DNA of 64,000 nucleotides, from positions 62,001 to 126,000 of the forward strand of contig CALQCC020000009.1 of assembly GCA_943328975.2 (NCBI GenBank), written 5' to 3'. Below, in pieces: positions 1-7,429 of this stretch. Within the stretch, counting starts at the first letter, position 1. Each line of letters opens with the position of its first letter. Position numbers and translations under genes: made by a program. The notes under the pieces are model-generated. The model made no database searches and was not told where the DNA came from. It worked only from the letters and a program-made list of their open reading frames with translations. This DNA is from Bordetella parapertussis. Its GTDB lineage: Bacteria > Acidobacteriota > Terriglobia > Bryobacterales > Bryobacteraceae.

Positions 1-119
1 CCTTGTGAGGACGCGAACATCACCACGAAGAACGCAAACAGCAGCGTAATGAAGTCGGCGTAGGACACCAGCCAACGCTCATGATTCTCGTGCTCGGGAT
101 GTTTCTTGGCGCGGGCCAC
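1..119 (-). CDS. motB: Flagellar stator protein MotB, N-terminal fragment (runs off window)
   Basis: Only the first 39 codons are inside the window. They read as a charged cytoplasmic N-terminus rich in Lys, His and Glu, followed by the start of a transmembrane helix with the MotB-type motif WLVSYADFITLLFAFFVVMF. The Asp of YADF corresponds to the proton-binding aspartate of MotB. GTG at 119 is the only start in frame before the motif, and it lies one base after the motA stop, as expected for a translationally coupled motA-motB pair. The OmpA-like peptidoglycan-binding domain would lie outside the window. Together with MotA it forms the proton-driven stator in the inner membrane. The call is firm; only the exact start is uncertain. 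Confidence 0.85.
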   Translation of the reverse strand, partial: MARAKKHPEHENHERWLVSYADFITLLFAFFVVMFASSQ

Positions 120-120
120 C

Positions 121-954
121 CTAAGCCCCTTCCGCCGCCGGCACGCCCGCTTCGGTTGCCTCACTCGAGGCTGCACCACTGCCACCCGTGAACGCTTCCA
201 GCTTGGACCGCAGCAGCTTCGGATTCAGCCCCTCGACAATCCCGGCAATCCCTTCGGTGATCAACACCCGCCGCTTTGCCTCCGCATGCGCCCGAGCCTT
301 GATCTTCTGCGCCATGGGAAGGAACAAGAGATTCGATAAACCCACGCCATACACCGTCGCCACAAATGCCACCGCAATCCCGTGACCAACTTCTTCGATG
401 TCCGCCAGATTCTTCATCACTTGAATCAAGCCCATCACCGCGCCAATGATACCGATGGTGGGCGCGTAGCCACCCGCACCTTCAAAAACCTTCGCCTCGG
501 CTTCCGCGCGTGCCTCTTCGATATCGATCTCCAGCTCCAACATCGCGCGGATCTCTTGCAGGTCGCAGCCATCCACTGCCAGCATCAACCCCTTGCGCAG
601 AAATGGATCCTCGACCTGCCCCGCCGCTTCCTCGAGCGACACCAGCCCCATCTTGCGCGCCTGCGTCGCGTATTCGATCACTTCTTCCAATACATCGGCG
701 ATGGGAGGCACTGGGTCTTTCACCACACCCATCATTCGCTTTAGCGATCCCTTCAACACCTTCACGGGCGTCGCCACCAGCACCGCACCCAAGGTCCCGC
801 CCAGCACGATCATCGCCGCCGTCACCTGCGCGACGTCCGCGATCTTCCCGCCTTCCAGAACCAACCCGCCCAGAATCGCGCCCAATGCGACGACGATCCC
901 GGCGATGGTCGCCAGATCGATTCCCCCGCTGGTCCTCTTCGCTTCGTCCGCCAT
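121..954 (-). CDS. motA: Flagellar motor stator protein MotA
   Basis: This 277-residue inner-membrane protein has four predicted helices (about 14-33, 43-60, 163-181 and 190-212) and a large cytoplasmic loop between helices 2 and 3, which is the MotA layout. The family signature GAGGYAPTIGIIGAVMGLI is at about 159-177; its Pro165 and the later Pro213 (FLPMAQKIK) match the two conserved prolines of MotA. It forms the ion-conducting stator with MotB. The ATG overlaps the flbD stop by one base (TGATG) and motB follows after one base, so the three genes are probably one transcript. The acidic, Ala-rich C-terminal tail after residue 255 is not a conserved part of the family. Confidence 0.95.
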   Translation of the reverse strand: MADEAKRTSGGIDLATIAGIVVALGAILGGLVLEGGKIADVAQVTAAMIVLGGTLGAVLVATPVKVLKGSLKRMMGVVKDPVPPIADVLEEVIEYATQARKMGLVSLEEAAGQVEDPFLRKGLMLAVDGCDLQEIRAMLELEIDIEEARAEAEAKVFEGAGGYAPTIGIIGAVMGLIQVMKNLADIEEVGHGIAVAFVATVYGVGLSNLLFLPMAQKIKARAHAEAKRRVLITEGIAGIVEGLNPKLLRSKLEAFTGGSGAASSEATEAGVPAAEGA

Positions 955-1151
955 CAGCTTACCCGGATCTCGGAAAAGATGCGCCGCCGGAATTCTACAA
1001 CCTTCTCCACAACGTCCTCAGCCGCCTCGCGCACCACGTACTTCTGCCCGTTGTTCAGGCTGATCACGGTGTCCGGGGTCGTCTCGATATGTTCGATCAG
1101 ATCCGAGTTCAATATGAGAGGGGTGTGGTTGATGCGAGTGACGCGAATCAT
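954..1151 (-). CDS. FlbD family flagellar protein
   Basis: This 65-residue protein matches the small FlbD-type proteins found beside motA in many phyla: an N-terminal MIRVTRINHTPLILNSDLIE, then ETTPDTVISL, an N-G-K-Y-V-V-R-E segment and a C-terminal VVEFRRRI. I chose ATG 1151 because family members start at MIRVTR. An upstream in-frame ATG at 1184 would add 11 residues that look unrelated to the family and would place the start above a possible promoter. Its biochemical role is not established; it occurs in motility operons. It is first in the flbD-motA-motB operon. Confidence 0.85.
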   Translation of the reverse strand: MIRVTRINHTPLILNSDLIEHIETTPDTVISLNNGQKYVVREAAEDVVEKVVEFRRRIFSEIRVS

Positions 1152-1180
1152 CGTGAGTTCGAGGATTTCTCCTACGAATC

Positions 1181-1207
1181 TCATCGACCATCCGAACCCA
1201 GTTTTGA
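1181..1207 (-). promoter_or_regulatory. Possible sigma28 (FliA)-like promoter for flbD-motA-motB
   Basis: On the minus strand TCAAAACT (1207-1200), an 11-base spacer and GTCGATGA (1188-1181) resemble the flagellar sigma28 consensus TAAAGTTT-N11-GCCGATAA. The -10 matches 6 of 8 bases and the spacer is exact, but the -35 matches only 4 of 8. It would start transcription about 20-25 bases upstream of the flbD ATG. The context (class III flagellar genes) supports it; the weak -35 makes it tentative. Confidence 0.3.
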
Positions 1208-1216
1208 GGGAACCTG

Positions 1217-1732
1217 CTAACGGAGCAGCTGCAAAATGTCCGTAAGCTCTTTGCGGACCGTATCCAACGCGGAACTCGGCACATCGAACAAGCCGGCTTG
1301 CACCTTCACTGTTTTCTTCGCCGCTGCCGTCTTGGCCCGCTTGCTGGCCGCCGTGGGCACTGGTTCCGGCTTAGCGCGCGTCTCTAGGAATTTGCGCGCG
1401 CCCTCGATCGTAAAACGCTTCTCATACAGCAACGTCTTGATCTCGAACACCAACTGTACGTCCTTGCGGCGGTACAACCGGTGCCCCGTCCCCGACTTCT
1501 TCGGACCCAGCGACGGAAACTCCGTCTCCCAGAAGCGCAACACGTAGGGCTTGATCCCGGCCAATCGCGCTACATCGCCGATGCGAAAATAGAGCTTGTC
1601 GGGAATGTCCTCGGCCTTCATCAACAGGCCGTTGGACTCGACATTGGTATCGAGCTTGGCGTCGAGCGTCGGCTCCTCGCCGGCCGCGGTTGCCGCCGCC
1701 GTTTCGCCCGTTGATGTTTCAGGGTTGTGCAT
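1217..1732 (-). CDS. MerR family transcriptional regulator
   Basis: This is a 171-residue DNA-binding protein. After an Ala/Thr/Glu-rich N-terminus (about 1-37) comes a MerR winged helix at about 48-115 with YFRIGDVARLAG, the recognition segment VLRFWETEFPSL, and GHRLYRRKDVQLV. The C-terminal third is Lys/Ala-rich and ends in a short helix; there are no Cys-based metal sites, so it is not a metal sensor of the CueR type. The ATG at 1732 lies 18 bp from the divergent rlmB start, and a TAGAAT (1749-1744) sits just upstream. An internal ATG at 1621 would give a family-length product. Its target is unknown; the shared control region with rlmB suggests local autoregulation at most. Confidence 0.85.
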   Translation of the reverse strand: MHNPETSTGETAAATAAGEEPTLDAKLDTNVESNGLLMKAEDIPDKLYFRIGDVARLAGIKPYVLRFWETEFPSLGPKKSGTGHRLYRRKDVQLVFEIKTLLYEKRFTIEGARKFLETRAKPEPVPTAASKRAKTAAAKKTVKVQAGLFDVPSSALDTVRKELTDILQLLR

Positions 1733-1750
1733 GAGGGTACCCTTATTCTA

Positions 1751-2482
1751 ATGTCCTTGCTCGCAGGAATCCATCCCGTCCGGGAAGCGCTACGCGCCGG
1801 CCGCCCCCTTGACCGCGTCCTTATCGTCAAAGGAGCCGGCGGACCACGCCTCCAGGAAATCATCGAACTCTGTCGCGATCGCAAGGTCGCCGTGCGCTTT
1901 GAATCCCGCGAAGCGCTCGACCGCGCGTCTCAAAGCGCGGCCCACCAGGGCGTCGTCGCCTTCGGAGCCGCCGAGAAATTCTCCTCTTTGGAACAAACCA
2001 TCCCTACCGGCGGTCTCCATGTGATTCTAGACGGCGTCGAGGACCCACACAACCTCGGGGCCATCATTCGCACCGCCCATGCTGCGGGAGCTGTTGCCGT
2101 CGTCATCCCGGAACGCCGCGCCGCGGGCCTCACCGACACGGTCTCGCGCTCCGCCGCAGGTGCGCTCGCGTATGTTCCAGTGGTCCGCGTTGCCAACATC
2201 AACCGCGCGCTCGAGGAACTCAAAAAGGGCGGCTACTGGATTTACGGCCTCGACGAGCGCGGAACCGAAACGCACGACCAGGTTGAATACACAGCACCCA
2301 CGGCGATCGTGTTGGGTGGTGAAGGCAAGGGCCTGCACCAAACCACCGCGCGCCATTGCGATTTCCTGGTGCGCATTCCGATGGTCCCCGATGGCGTCGC
2401 GTCCTTGAACGTCAGTGTCGCGGCGGGCGTGGTGTTATTTGAATGGCGACGCCGTCAGGCAGCAAGTGCCCCACGTAGCTAG
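1751..2482 (+). CDS. rlmB: TrmH/SpoU family RNA 2'-O-methyltransferase, RlmB-like
   Basis: This enzyme probably methylates the 2'-O of a guanosine in 23S rRNA (G2251 in E. coli numbering). The N-terminal substrate-binding domain begins LLAGIHPVREAL and includes the AHQGVVA segment. The C-terminal SPOUT (trefoil knot) domain has motif 1 DPHNLGAIIRTA, motif 2 VLGGEGKGL, and motif 3 in SLNVSVAAGVVLFEW, where the S-A loop binds S-adenosylmethionine. Length (243 aa) is normal for RlmB/TrmH-group-3 enzymes. ATG 1751 is chosen because residue 2 onward aligns with the family start; a GTG at 1727 would overlap merR. The 3' end overlaps the convergent transglutaminase-like gene by 71 bp. Confidence 0.9.
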   Translation: MSLLAGIHPVREALRAGRPLDRVLIVKGAGGPRLQEIIELCRDRKVAVRFESREALDRASQSAAHQGVVAFGAAEKFSSLEQTIPTGGLHVILDGVEDPHNLGAIIRTAHAAGAVAVVIPERRAAGLTDTVSRSAAGALAYVPVVRVANINRALEELKKGGYWIYGLDERGTETHDQVEYTAPTAIVLGGEGKGLHQTTARHCDFLVRIPMVPDGVASLNVSVAAGVVLFEWRRRQAASAPRS

Positions 2483-3080
2483 CGTCATACAGGCGCGCAT
2501 CCATCCTGGATAACTGCTTTTCAACAGCGGCGGTCATCAGGCGTGTGTGCGAGATCTCGCAAAGATAGGTCGGGATCTCCCACACGTCGCCTTCCACCGT
2601 CATCCAGCCGATCTTGTCGAATTGCTTCAGACTGACCGGCCGCGAAAACGTCCGCAACGTCTTTTCACCCGCTTCGTTGAAGTAGAGCTCAAAGTAACTC
2701 AACACCAATTCGCGCACGGTGCGATATACAGGTTCCCGCCCGCGCAATCCCGCATAGTTCGATTTCGCCAGAGCGCCCCAGCATCCGTTGCGACGGTACA
2801 CCGCCAGCACATGATCCGAATCGCGCACGGCCTCCAGATCCACCAGCAAAGCCGGATACCCGATCATCCGCAACGCCGCCGCCGCGAACATCGCGCCTTC
2901 CATGCAGTGTGCCACTTTGTGCCGCAACACCATACGCGGCGAATAGCAGGTGGCCCCGCCCGGTTCCAGGTTGTAGCCGATCTCATGATCCAGATACCGT
3001 TGGATCGAGGCGGGCGTCTTCAGCTTGCGAAATGCTGCGCGTTCCGCGCTGGTCCATTCGGCTGCGATGTCTGCGGGCAT
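2412..3080 (-). CDS. Transglutaminase-like / papain-fold protein of unknown role
   Basis: The roughly 222-residue soluble protein has no signal peptide. The segment HCMEGAMFAAAALRMIGYPA places a Cys at the start of a buried helix, DSDHVLAVYRRNGCWGALAKSNY supplies a His and an Asn/Asp, and this Cys-His-Asp order is that of transglutaminase-like folds. Family and substrate cannot be named. A TTG codon two codons upstream is also possible; ATG 3080 is preferred. A TATAAC (3094-3089) lies just upstream, giving a very short leader. The C-terminal 71 bp run antisense to the end of rlmB. The divergent neighbour is the zinc-ribbon protein at 3112. Confidence 0.7.
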   Translation of the reverse strand: MPADIAAEWTSAERAAFRKLKTPASIQRYLDHEIGYNLEPGGATCYSPRMVLRHKVAHCMEGAMFAAAALRMIGYPALLVDLEAVRDSDHVLAVYRRNGCWGALAKSNYAGLRGREPVYRTVRELVLSYFELYFNEAGEKTLRTFSRPVSLKQFDKIGWMTVEGDVWEIPTYLCEISHTRLMTAAVEKQLSRMDARLYDASYVGHLLPDGVAIQITPRPPRH

Positions 3081-3088
3081 TCCCAATT

Positions 3089-3098
3089 GTTATATACT
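3089..3098. promoter_or_regulatory. Back-to-back -10 elements in a 31-bp divergent intergenic region
   Basis: The string GTTATATACT holds TATACT reading right (3093-3098, about 13 bases before ATG 3112) and TATAAC reading left (3094-3089, 8 bases before ATG 3080). Both would yield very short or absent 5' leaders. No clear -35 is visible for either direction. Confidence 0.35.
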
Positions 3099-3111
3099 CG
3101 ACGCTATCAGG

Positions 3112-3345
3112 ATGCTACTTCGACTAGGCGACGAACTCGACGACTATTGCATCAAATGCAAGCGTCTGAGCAACCACGTCATCGTTTCACTGCTCGACGG
3201 AACCGCGGCCAAAGTGCGCTGCCGGTCGTGCTACGGAGACCATGACTACCGGCATGAAGTGGTCCCGCCGACGAAAAAAGAATTGAAACTTGCCGCAGAT
3301 GCGTTAGCCAGCGCGCAGGCGACGGACCCGCCGCCGTCCAAGTAA
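3112..3345 (+). CDS. Small two-CxxC zinc-ribbon protein
   Basis: This 77-residue protein contains CIKC near residue 14 and CRSC near residue 38, spaced like the two knuckles of a rubredoxin-type zinc ribbon, followed by the polar GDHDYRHE stretch and a Lys/Ala-rich tail. The first half reads as an antiparallel ribbon (LSNHVIVSLLDGTAAKVRC). ATG 3112 is chosen because the longer reading frame upstream overlaps the divergent gene and adds residues with no family-like features. It may bind nucleic acid or protein; no function can be assigned. Codon use is like its neighbours, so it is probably real. Confidence 0.75.
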   Translation: MLLRLGDELDDYCIKCKRLSNHVIVSLLDGTAAKVRCRSCYGDHDYRHEVVPPTKKELKLAADALASAQATDPPPSK

Positions 3346-3351
3346 CGCTCG

Positions 3352-5610
3352 CTACTCAGATATGGCCCTGGACGGGGGAGTTTCCGGCTCGTCCTTGCGT
3401 AACTCCGCTTCCATCTCGCGAAGAACTTCGTCGCGATCCATTCCGTCCAGATCCCGTGACAGCCGCTGCAACGCAACTCCGATCACATCGCGATGATGCA
3501 AGCGCGCACCCAGTATTTCCACCGTACTCAGTTTCAACCAGATGTTGTGCGCCAGCGAAACGTCTTCGGGCCATAGCCGAGGCGGGTGGGGACCCAAATC
3601 CACGAAACTAGATTTACGATCCGGGCTCACAATTTCCAGCGAGAAGGGATGCTTCGGATCAGACATCCTTTCCCACGCGCGGCCAATTCGCTCTGCCAAT
3701 TCTTCCGACTGCATGCGTGCGCTTACGCCGGTCACCAAGCGCGAGGCCTTCAAACTGCCCGCCGTCTGCACCATTGCGTCGAATGGATTCAGCCCGGGCA
3801 CAACCAACAGTTCGACGTGCTTGCCTTCTTTTTCGGCTAGCTCCACAACGTGACTGAACAACTCTTTTTCGTACTCGCTGAACACCTGACTCTCAGACAG
3901 TTCGTATTCAGCCGCACCGGTGGAAACCGGTCGCACCGTCATCACCACAATGTCGTGCCGCCGCAGGTTCGTTTTCGACAGGACCCGCCGCAAATGCTCC
4001 ATGCGCCGGTAGTCCCGAACAGATACCAACACACAACCCGGCCGGGCTTCCAAATGCGTCGATTCCACTTGCGTCTGGTGTTCTAAGTTGAACTGTTCCA
4101 GGCCTTGCTTTTCATCCTGTTTGCGGCGCTTGTTGATCTTCTCGGATACGGTAAACGTAACGAACAAGACCAAGGTGAACGCAACGCCCCACTGTGTGGC
4201 GATCTGTTTGGTAGTGATGATCGCCAGCGCCACCAAGCCCAGAACCAGCGTCGTCAACATCAACCCGATCGGAATCTCCCAACCCGCGATGCGCAAGTTG
4301 ATCGGCATCTTGTATTCCTGGTCGTGCCGCTGGAACCGCAGAACCGTCACGCCAAGCGCCTTGAAGAAGAAGCTCAACACGACGCCGAACGCGTACGCTT
4401 CCGCCAGGATGGTGACATCGCCGCGGCTGGCCACAATGGTGAACAACTGCAAAATCACAATGGCGTTGATAAGGTGGTGCGTCGTACCGAAGCGCTTCTG
4501 CGGCTTGCGGAACCAAGGCACCAGAACGCCATCCTCGGCCACTCGGTTCAGAACGCCGTTCGCGCCGATGATCGACGTATTCACCGCACCGGACAAGATC
4601 AATCCGCCGACGATCACCACGAAAATGTGGAACGCCAACGTCAACGCTACCGGACCCGCCAAGTGATCCGCCAGGCCGCCGATCAAATTGTTCACATAGG
4701 CTGGACGTTCCGCATCCGGGATGATCATCGCGGCCAGCAGCGTGATTAAGCCCGTGCAGACTACCGCGTACACGCACACGATATTAGCGGCGATCTTGAG
4801 ATTCTTCAGCTTCGGCGACGCGATTTCACGATACACCTGGGCCAGCGTTTCAAATCCGCTCATGGACAACAGCGAGTGCCCAAACGCCACGATGATTGCG
4901 ACCAGAGGGATTCGCAGCCAGAAGGTATCGTGGAGCCACCCTTGCGCGTCTTCCGAAAAATTCAAATTAGAGGGCACCGGGGCAGGAGGCACGTTCCCCC
5001 AACCACCGCGCAGGAACAGCGTAATGGGAGCCCAGATCAGGATGATGCCGACCATGACGGTGGTGATCTGCATGATCCGCAGAGCCTTGCCGCTGGATTC
5101 ATGCACGCCCTTGATGTTTTCGTACCAGAAGTACAGCGTTACCAGGATCGCCAACCCCGCCGCGAATAGATTTACGTCAACCTGGTAGGGTTGTCCGGCC
5201 TTCTTCGCTAGATCGTTGAGCAGCGAGCCGACGTATTGCCCCGCGCTAACACCGCTGATGGGACCGGTAAGAATGTAGTCGAACACCAGCGCCGATACCG
5301 AGAGCTTGGCCATCACCGGCCCCATGCTTTCGCGCACTACGACATACACGCCGCCGCGAACGTACATGCTGCAGCTTTCGAGATAGATGCTGCGCACCGC
5401 GAAACTGAAGAACATGACCGCCAGCACGAACCAGGGAGCGGACTGCCCAATGGCGTGTTCGGCCGCGCCACCAGCGTAAAACGCCGAGGATGCGAGATCG
5501 CTTAGGACAATCGACGCGCCGCGCCAAAAACTGATGAAGGAAAGCGCTACTGTGGTGGCGACGACAACTTTCGGCGTCCCCGAAGGCCGCGAGCCATCTT
5601 GAGGTGACAT
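3352..5610 (-). CDS. APC-superfamily permease with C-terminal cytosolic stress-protein-like domain
   Basis: This 752-residue protein has about 12 membrane segments in residues 15-500, with the first-helix pattern ALSFISFWRGASIVLSDLASSAFY typical of APC amino-acid/polyamine permeases and an ISGVSAGQYVGS segment in the transport core. After a basic stretch (EKINKRRKQDEK) a soluble tail of about 240 residues begins; it contains CVLVSVRDYRRMEHLRRVL and ELLVVPGLNPFDAMVQTAGS, a Rossmann-like pattern resembling the UspA-type tails of some APC transporters. Substrate unknown. It ends 6 bp from the convergent zinc-ribbon gene and has no operon partner; the next gene upstream is the co-directional phosphoesterase. 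Confidence 0.85.
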   Translation of the reverse strand: MSPQDGSRPSGTPKVVVATTVALSFISFWRGASIVLSDLASSAFYAGGAAEHAIGQSAPWFVLAVMFFSFAVRSIYLESCSMYVRGGVYVVVRESMGPVMAKLSVSALVFDYILTGPISGVSAGQYVGSLLNDLAKKAGQPYQVDVNLFAAGLAILVTLYFWYENIKGVHESSGKALRIMQITTVMVGIILIWAPITLFLRGGWGNVPPAPVPSNLNFSEDAQGWLHDTFWLRIPLVAIIVAFGHSLLSMSGFETLAQVYREIASPKLKNLKIAANIVCVYAVVCTGLITLLAAMIIPDAERPAYVNNLIGGLADHLAGPVALTLAFHIFVVIVGGLILSGAVNTSIIGANGVLNRVAEDGVLVPWFRKPQKRFGTTHHLINAIVILQLFTIVASRGDVTILAEAYAFGVVLSFFFKALGVTVLRFQRHDQEYKMPINLRIAGWEIPIGLMLTTLVLGLVALAIITTKQIATQWGVAFTLVLFVTFTVSEKINKRRKQDEKQGLEQFNLEHQTQVESTHLEARPGCVLVSVRDYRRMEHLRRVLSKTNLRRHDIVVMTVRPVSTGAAEYELSESQVFSEYEKELFSHVVELAEKEGKHVELLVVPGLNPFDAMVQTAGSLKASRLVTGVSARMQSEELAERIGRAWERMSDPKHPFSLEIVSPDRKSSFVDLGPHPPRLWPEDVSLAHNIWLKLSTVEILGARLHHRDVIGVALQRLSRDLDGMDRDEVLREMEAELRKDEPETPPSRAISE

Positions 5611-5640
5611 GCTTAGACTATTCTACGGGATTCGAGGGGC

Positions 5641-6375
5641 TTACATGCCATCGAAAAGCCGCGCAGCCAACACTTCGGGCAGCTTTGCCGCTCGGATCTT
5701 CGCCGCTGCCCCATCAATGTCGTAATCCACCCGGCGGTACTCCACGGTCTGTTCCTCGATCGAGTACAAAACGTACGCGGCTCGCGGATCCCCATCCCGG
5801 GGCTGACCCACCGACCCAGGATTGATCAAATAGAAGTAACCTGGCGTCATCTGTAGCTTCTGTGTGGCCCGAATACGCGCAATGCCGTCAGGGGCCAACC
5901 GGAACCCACCTTGCAGATGCGTGTGTCCAAAGAAGGTGGCCTGCAATTCCAGGTGGCCGTCCATCAATGACGCGTCGTCCATATTGGACAAGTATTGGTC
6001 CTCATCAATAGGAGACCCATGCACCAGTAGGAACTGCCCCTGCGGTTCTTCGATCCGCAAGGGACCGCGCTGTAGTTGGTTCAGATAGTGCCGGTTTTCG
6101 TCCGTCAGTGCCCGTCGCGTCCAGATCGCCGAGGCCCGCGCGGCCGGATTGAAGAACTCCAGGCTTTCGGTGCCAGCGCATGCCCGGTCGTGATTCCCGC
6201 GCACCACCGCGGACGCTTCATCGCGCACCCACTCGGTTACCGCATTGGGATCTGCGCCATAACCCACCACGTCGCCCAAGCACAGGACGCAGTCGTACAG
6301 CCCGTCCGCGTCGGCCAGAACGGCCTCCAGCGCCTCTAGATTTCCGTGAATGTCAGTAAGTATGAGATATGCCAC
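5641..6375 (-). CDS. Calcineurin-like metallophosphoesterase (YfcE/MJ0936-like)
   Basis: This 244-residue cytosolic enzyme carries all five metallophosphatase motifs: DIHGN (residues 8-12), GDVVGYG (34-40), GNHD, HGSP and GHTH. These residues bind a di-metal centre that hydrolyses phosphodiesters or phosphomonoesters; the DVVGYGADPN variant after motif II is common in a subgroup of uncharacterised bacterial phosphodiesterases. A C-terminal strand motif NPGSVGQPRDGDPRAA closes the fold. The substrate is unknown. It is divergent from the PfkB kinase with 67 bp between the starts. Confidence 0.85.
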   Translation of the reverse strand: MAYLILTDIHGNLEALEAVLADADGLYDCVLCLGDVVGYGADPNAVTEWVRDEASAVVRGNHDRACAGTESLEFFNPAARASAIWTRRALTDENRHYLNQLQRGPLRIEEPQGQFLLVHGSPIDEDQYLSNMDDASLMDGHLELQATFFGHTHLQGGFRLAPDGIARIRATQKLQMTPGYFYLINPGSVGQPRDGDPRAAYVLYSIEEQTVEYRRVDYDIDGAAAKIRAAKLPEVLAARLFDGM

Positions 6376-6430
6376 TGAGCAGAACTCGGACGTTTCGTCC
6401 CTCTCTCCTATCGGCTTGCTTCGTCAAGAC

Positions 6431-6436
6431 TACAAT
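6431..6436 (+). promoter_or_regulatory. -10 element of the PfkB gene, probably leaderless
   Basis: TACAAT lies six bases upstream of ATG 6443, so the expected start site coincides with the start codon. No Shine-Dalgarno sequence precedes the ATG, which fits a leaderless transcript. No convincing -35 at 17 bp. Confidence 0.4.
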
Positions 6437-6442
6437 AGAACA

Positions 6443-7360
6443 ATGTCCCTAATCGTAATCGGATCCGTCGCCTACGATGGCGTTGAAACCCCGCACGGCA
6501 AAATCGACCGCATGCTCGGTGGTGCCGCTACTTATATTTCTCTCGCCTCCAGCTACTTCACCAAGGTCGGTATCGTCGGTGTTGTCGGCGATGACTTCGC
6601 CCAGGAAGATCACGATCTCCTAGTGAACCACGGCGTCGATACCGAAGGACTCGAGCGCGTCCCCGGAAAAACGTTCTTCTGGCAGGGTAAGTATACCCCT
6701 GACATGAATGATCGCGAAACGCTAGTCACCGACCTCAACGTCTTCGCCGATTTTGAACCGAAGCTGCCCACGAGCTACCTGAGTTCGAAGTACTTGTTGA
6801 TGGGCAACATTCAGCCCCGCTTGCAGCGCATGGTCCGCCAACAGATGAAGAACGTCAAATTGGCTGGCGGCGACACCATGAACTTCTGGATCTCCGACTT
6901 CCGCGAAGAACTTCTCGCCACCATCCGCGACTGGGACTTCCTGCTGATCAACGACGGTGAAGCCCGCATGCTCTCTGGCGAAAACAACCTGCGCAAGGCC
7001 GCCGACAAGATTCTCGCGATGGGACCGAACACCGTCGTGATCAAGCGCGGTGAATACGGAGCCATGCTGTTCCGCAAGGACGCGTTCTTCGTAGTCCCGG
7101 GCTATCTTCTGGAAACCGTGTTCGATCCGACCGGAGCGGGCGACTGCTTCGCGGGTGGCTTCATTGGCTACTTGGCACAGCAAGGCTTCGACCTGGAAAA
7201 AGATCACGTCGATCGCCACGAATTGAGCCGCGCCGTCATTTATGGCTCCGTCATGGGTAGCTTCTGCTGCGAACGTTTCGGCGTGGAGCGCTTCCGCACA
7301 CTGAAGCGCGCTGAGATCGATGCCCGCTTTGAAGAATTCCGCCAATTTACCAGCTTCTAG
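6443..7360 (+). CDS. PfkB/ribokinase family sugar kinase
   Basis: This is a 305-residue ATP-dependent carbohydrate or nucleoside kinase. The N-terminal strand SLIVIGSVAYDGVETPHG and the GGAATYISLASSYF substrate loop are followed by VVIKRGEYGAMLF and the C-terminal PfkB signature DPTGAGDCFAGGFIGYL, in which the Asp is the catalytic base and GAGD forms the anion hole. The substrate is not predictable from sequence. ATG 6443 is chosen because the longer frame overlaps the divergent phosphoesterase and the family begins at the first strand. It heads a forward run with the GT-C protein, DapF-like gene and UDP-sugar dehydrogenase, so a sugar-activation role is possible (inference). Confidence 0.88.
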   Translation: MSLIVIGSVAYDGVETPHGKIDRMLGGAATYISLASSYFTKVGIVGVVGDDFAQEDHDLLVNHGVDTEGLERVPGKTFFWQGKYTPDMNDRETLVTDLNVFADFEPKLPTSYLSSKYLLMGNIQPRLQRMVRQQMKNVKLAGGDTMNFWISDFREELLATIRDWDFLLINDGEARMLSGENNLRKAADKILAMGPNTVVIKRGEYGAMLFRKDAFFVVPGYLLETVFDPTGAGDCFAGGFIGYLAQQGFDLEKDHVDRHELSRAVIYGSVMGSFCCERFGVERFRTLKRAEIDARFEEFRQFTSF

Positions 7361-7380
7361 GCGCATGAAATTCCGCCATA

Positions 7381-7429
7381 CCGTTCGCTCACGACAGCTC
7401 AGACTCGAGCCACGACCGTGAGCGAACGG
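7381..7429. repeat. Perfect 13-bp inverted repeat containing the start codon of the next gene
   Basis: Arms CCGTTCGCTCACG (7381-7393) and CGTGAGCGAACGG (7417-7429) are exact reverse complements separated by 23 bases. The GTG at 7418 used by the downstream membrane protein lies in the right arm. It could act as a pfkB terminator stem, although no T-tract follows, or as a structure that hides the start codon. Confidence 0.7.

Noticed and set aside
510-1220. 236-codon frame on the plus strand across motA
   Set aside because: Composition is Pro/Arg/Ser-rich and it is antisense to motA and flbD, which are certain.
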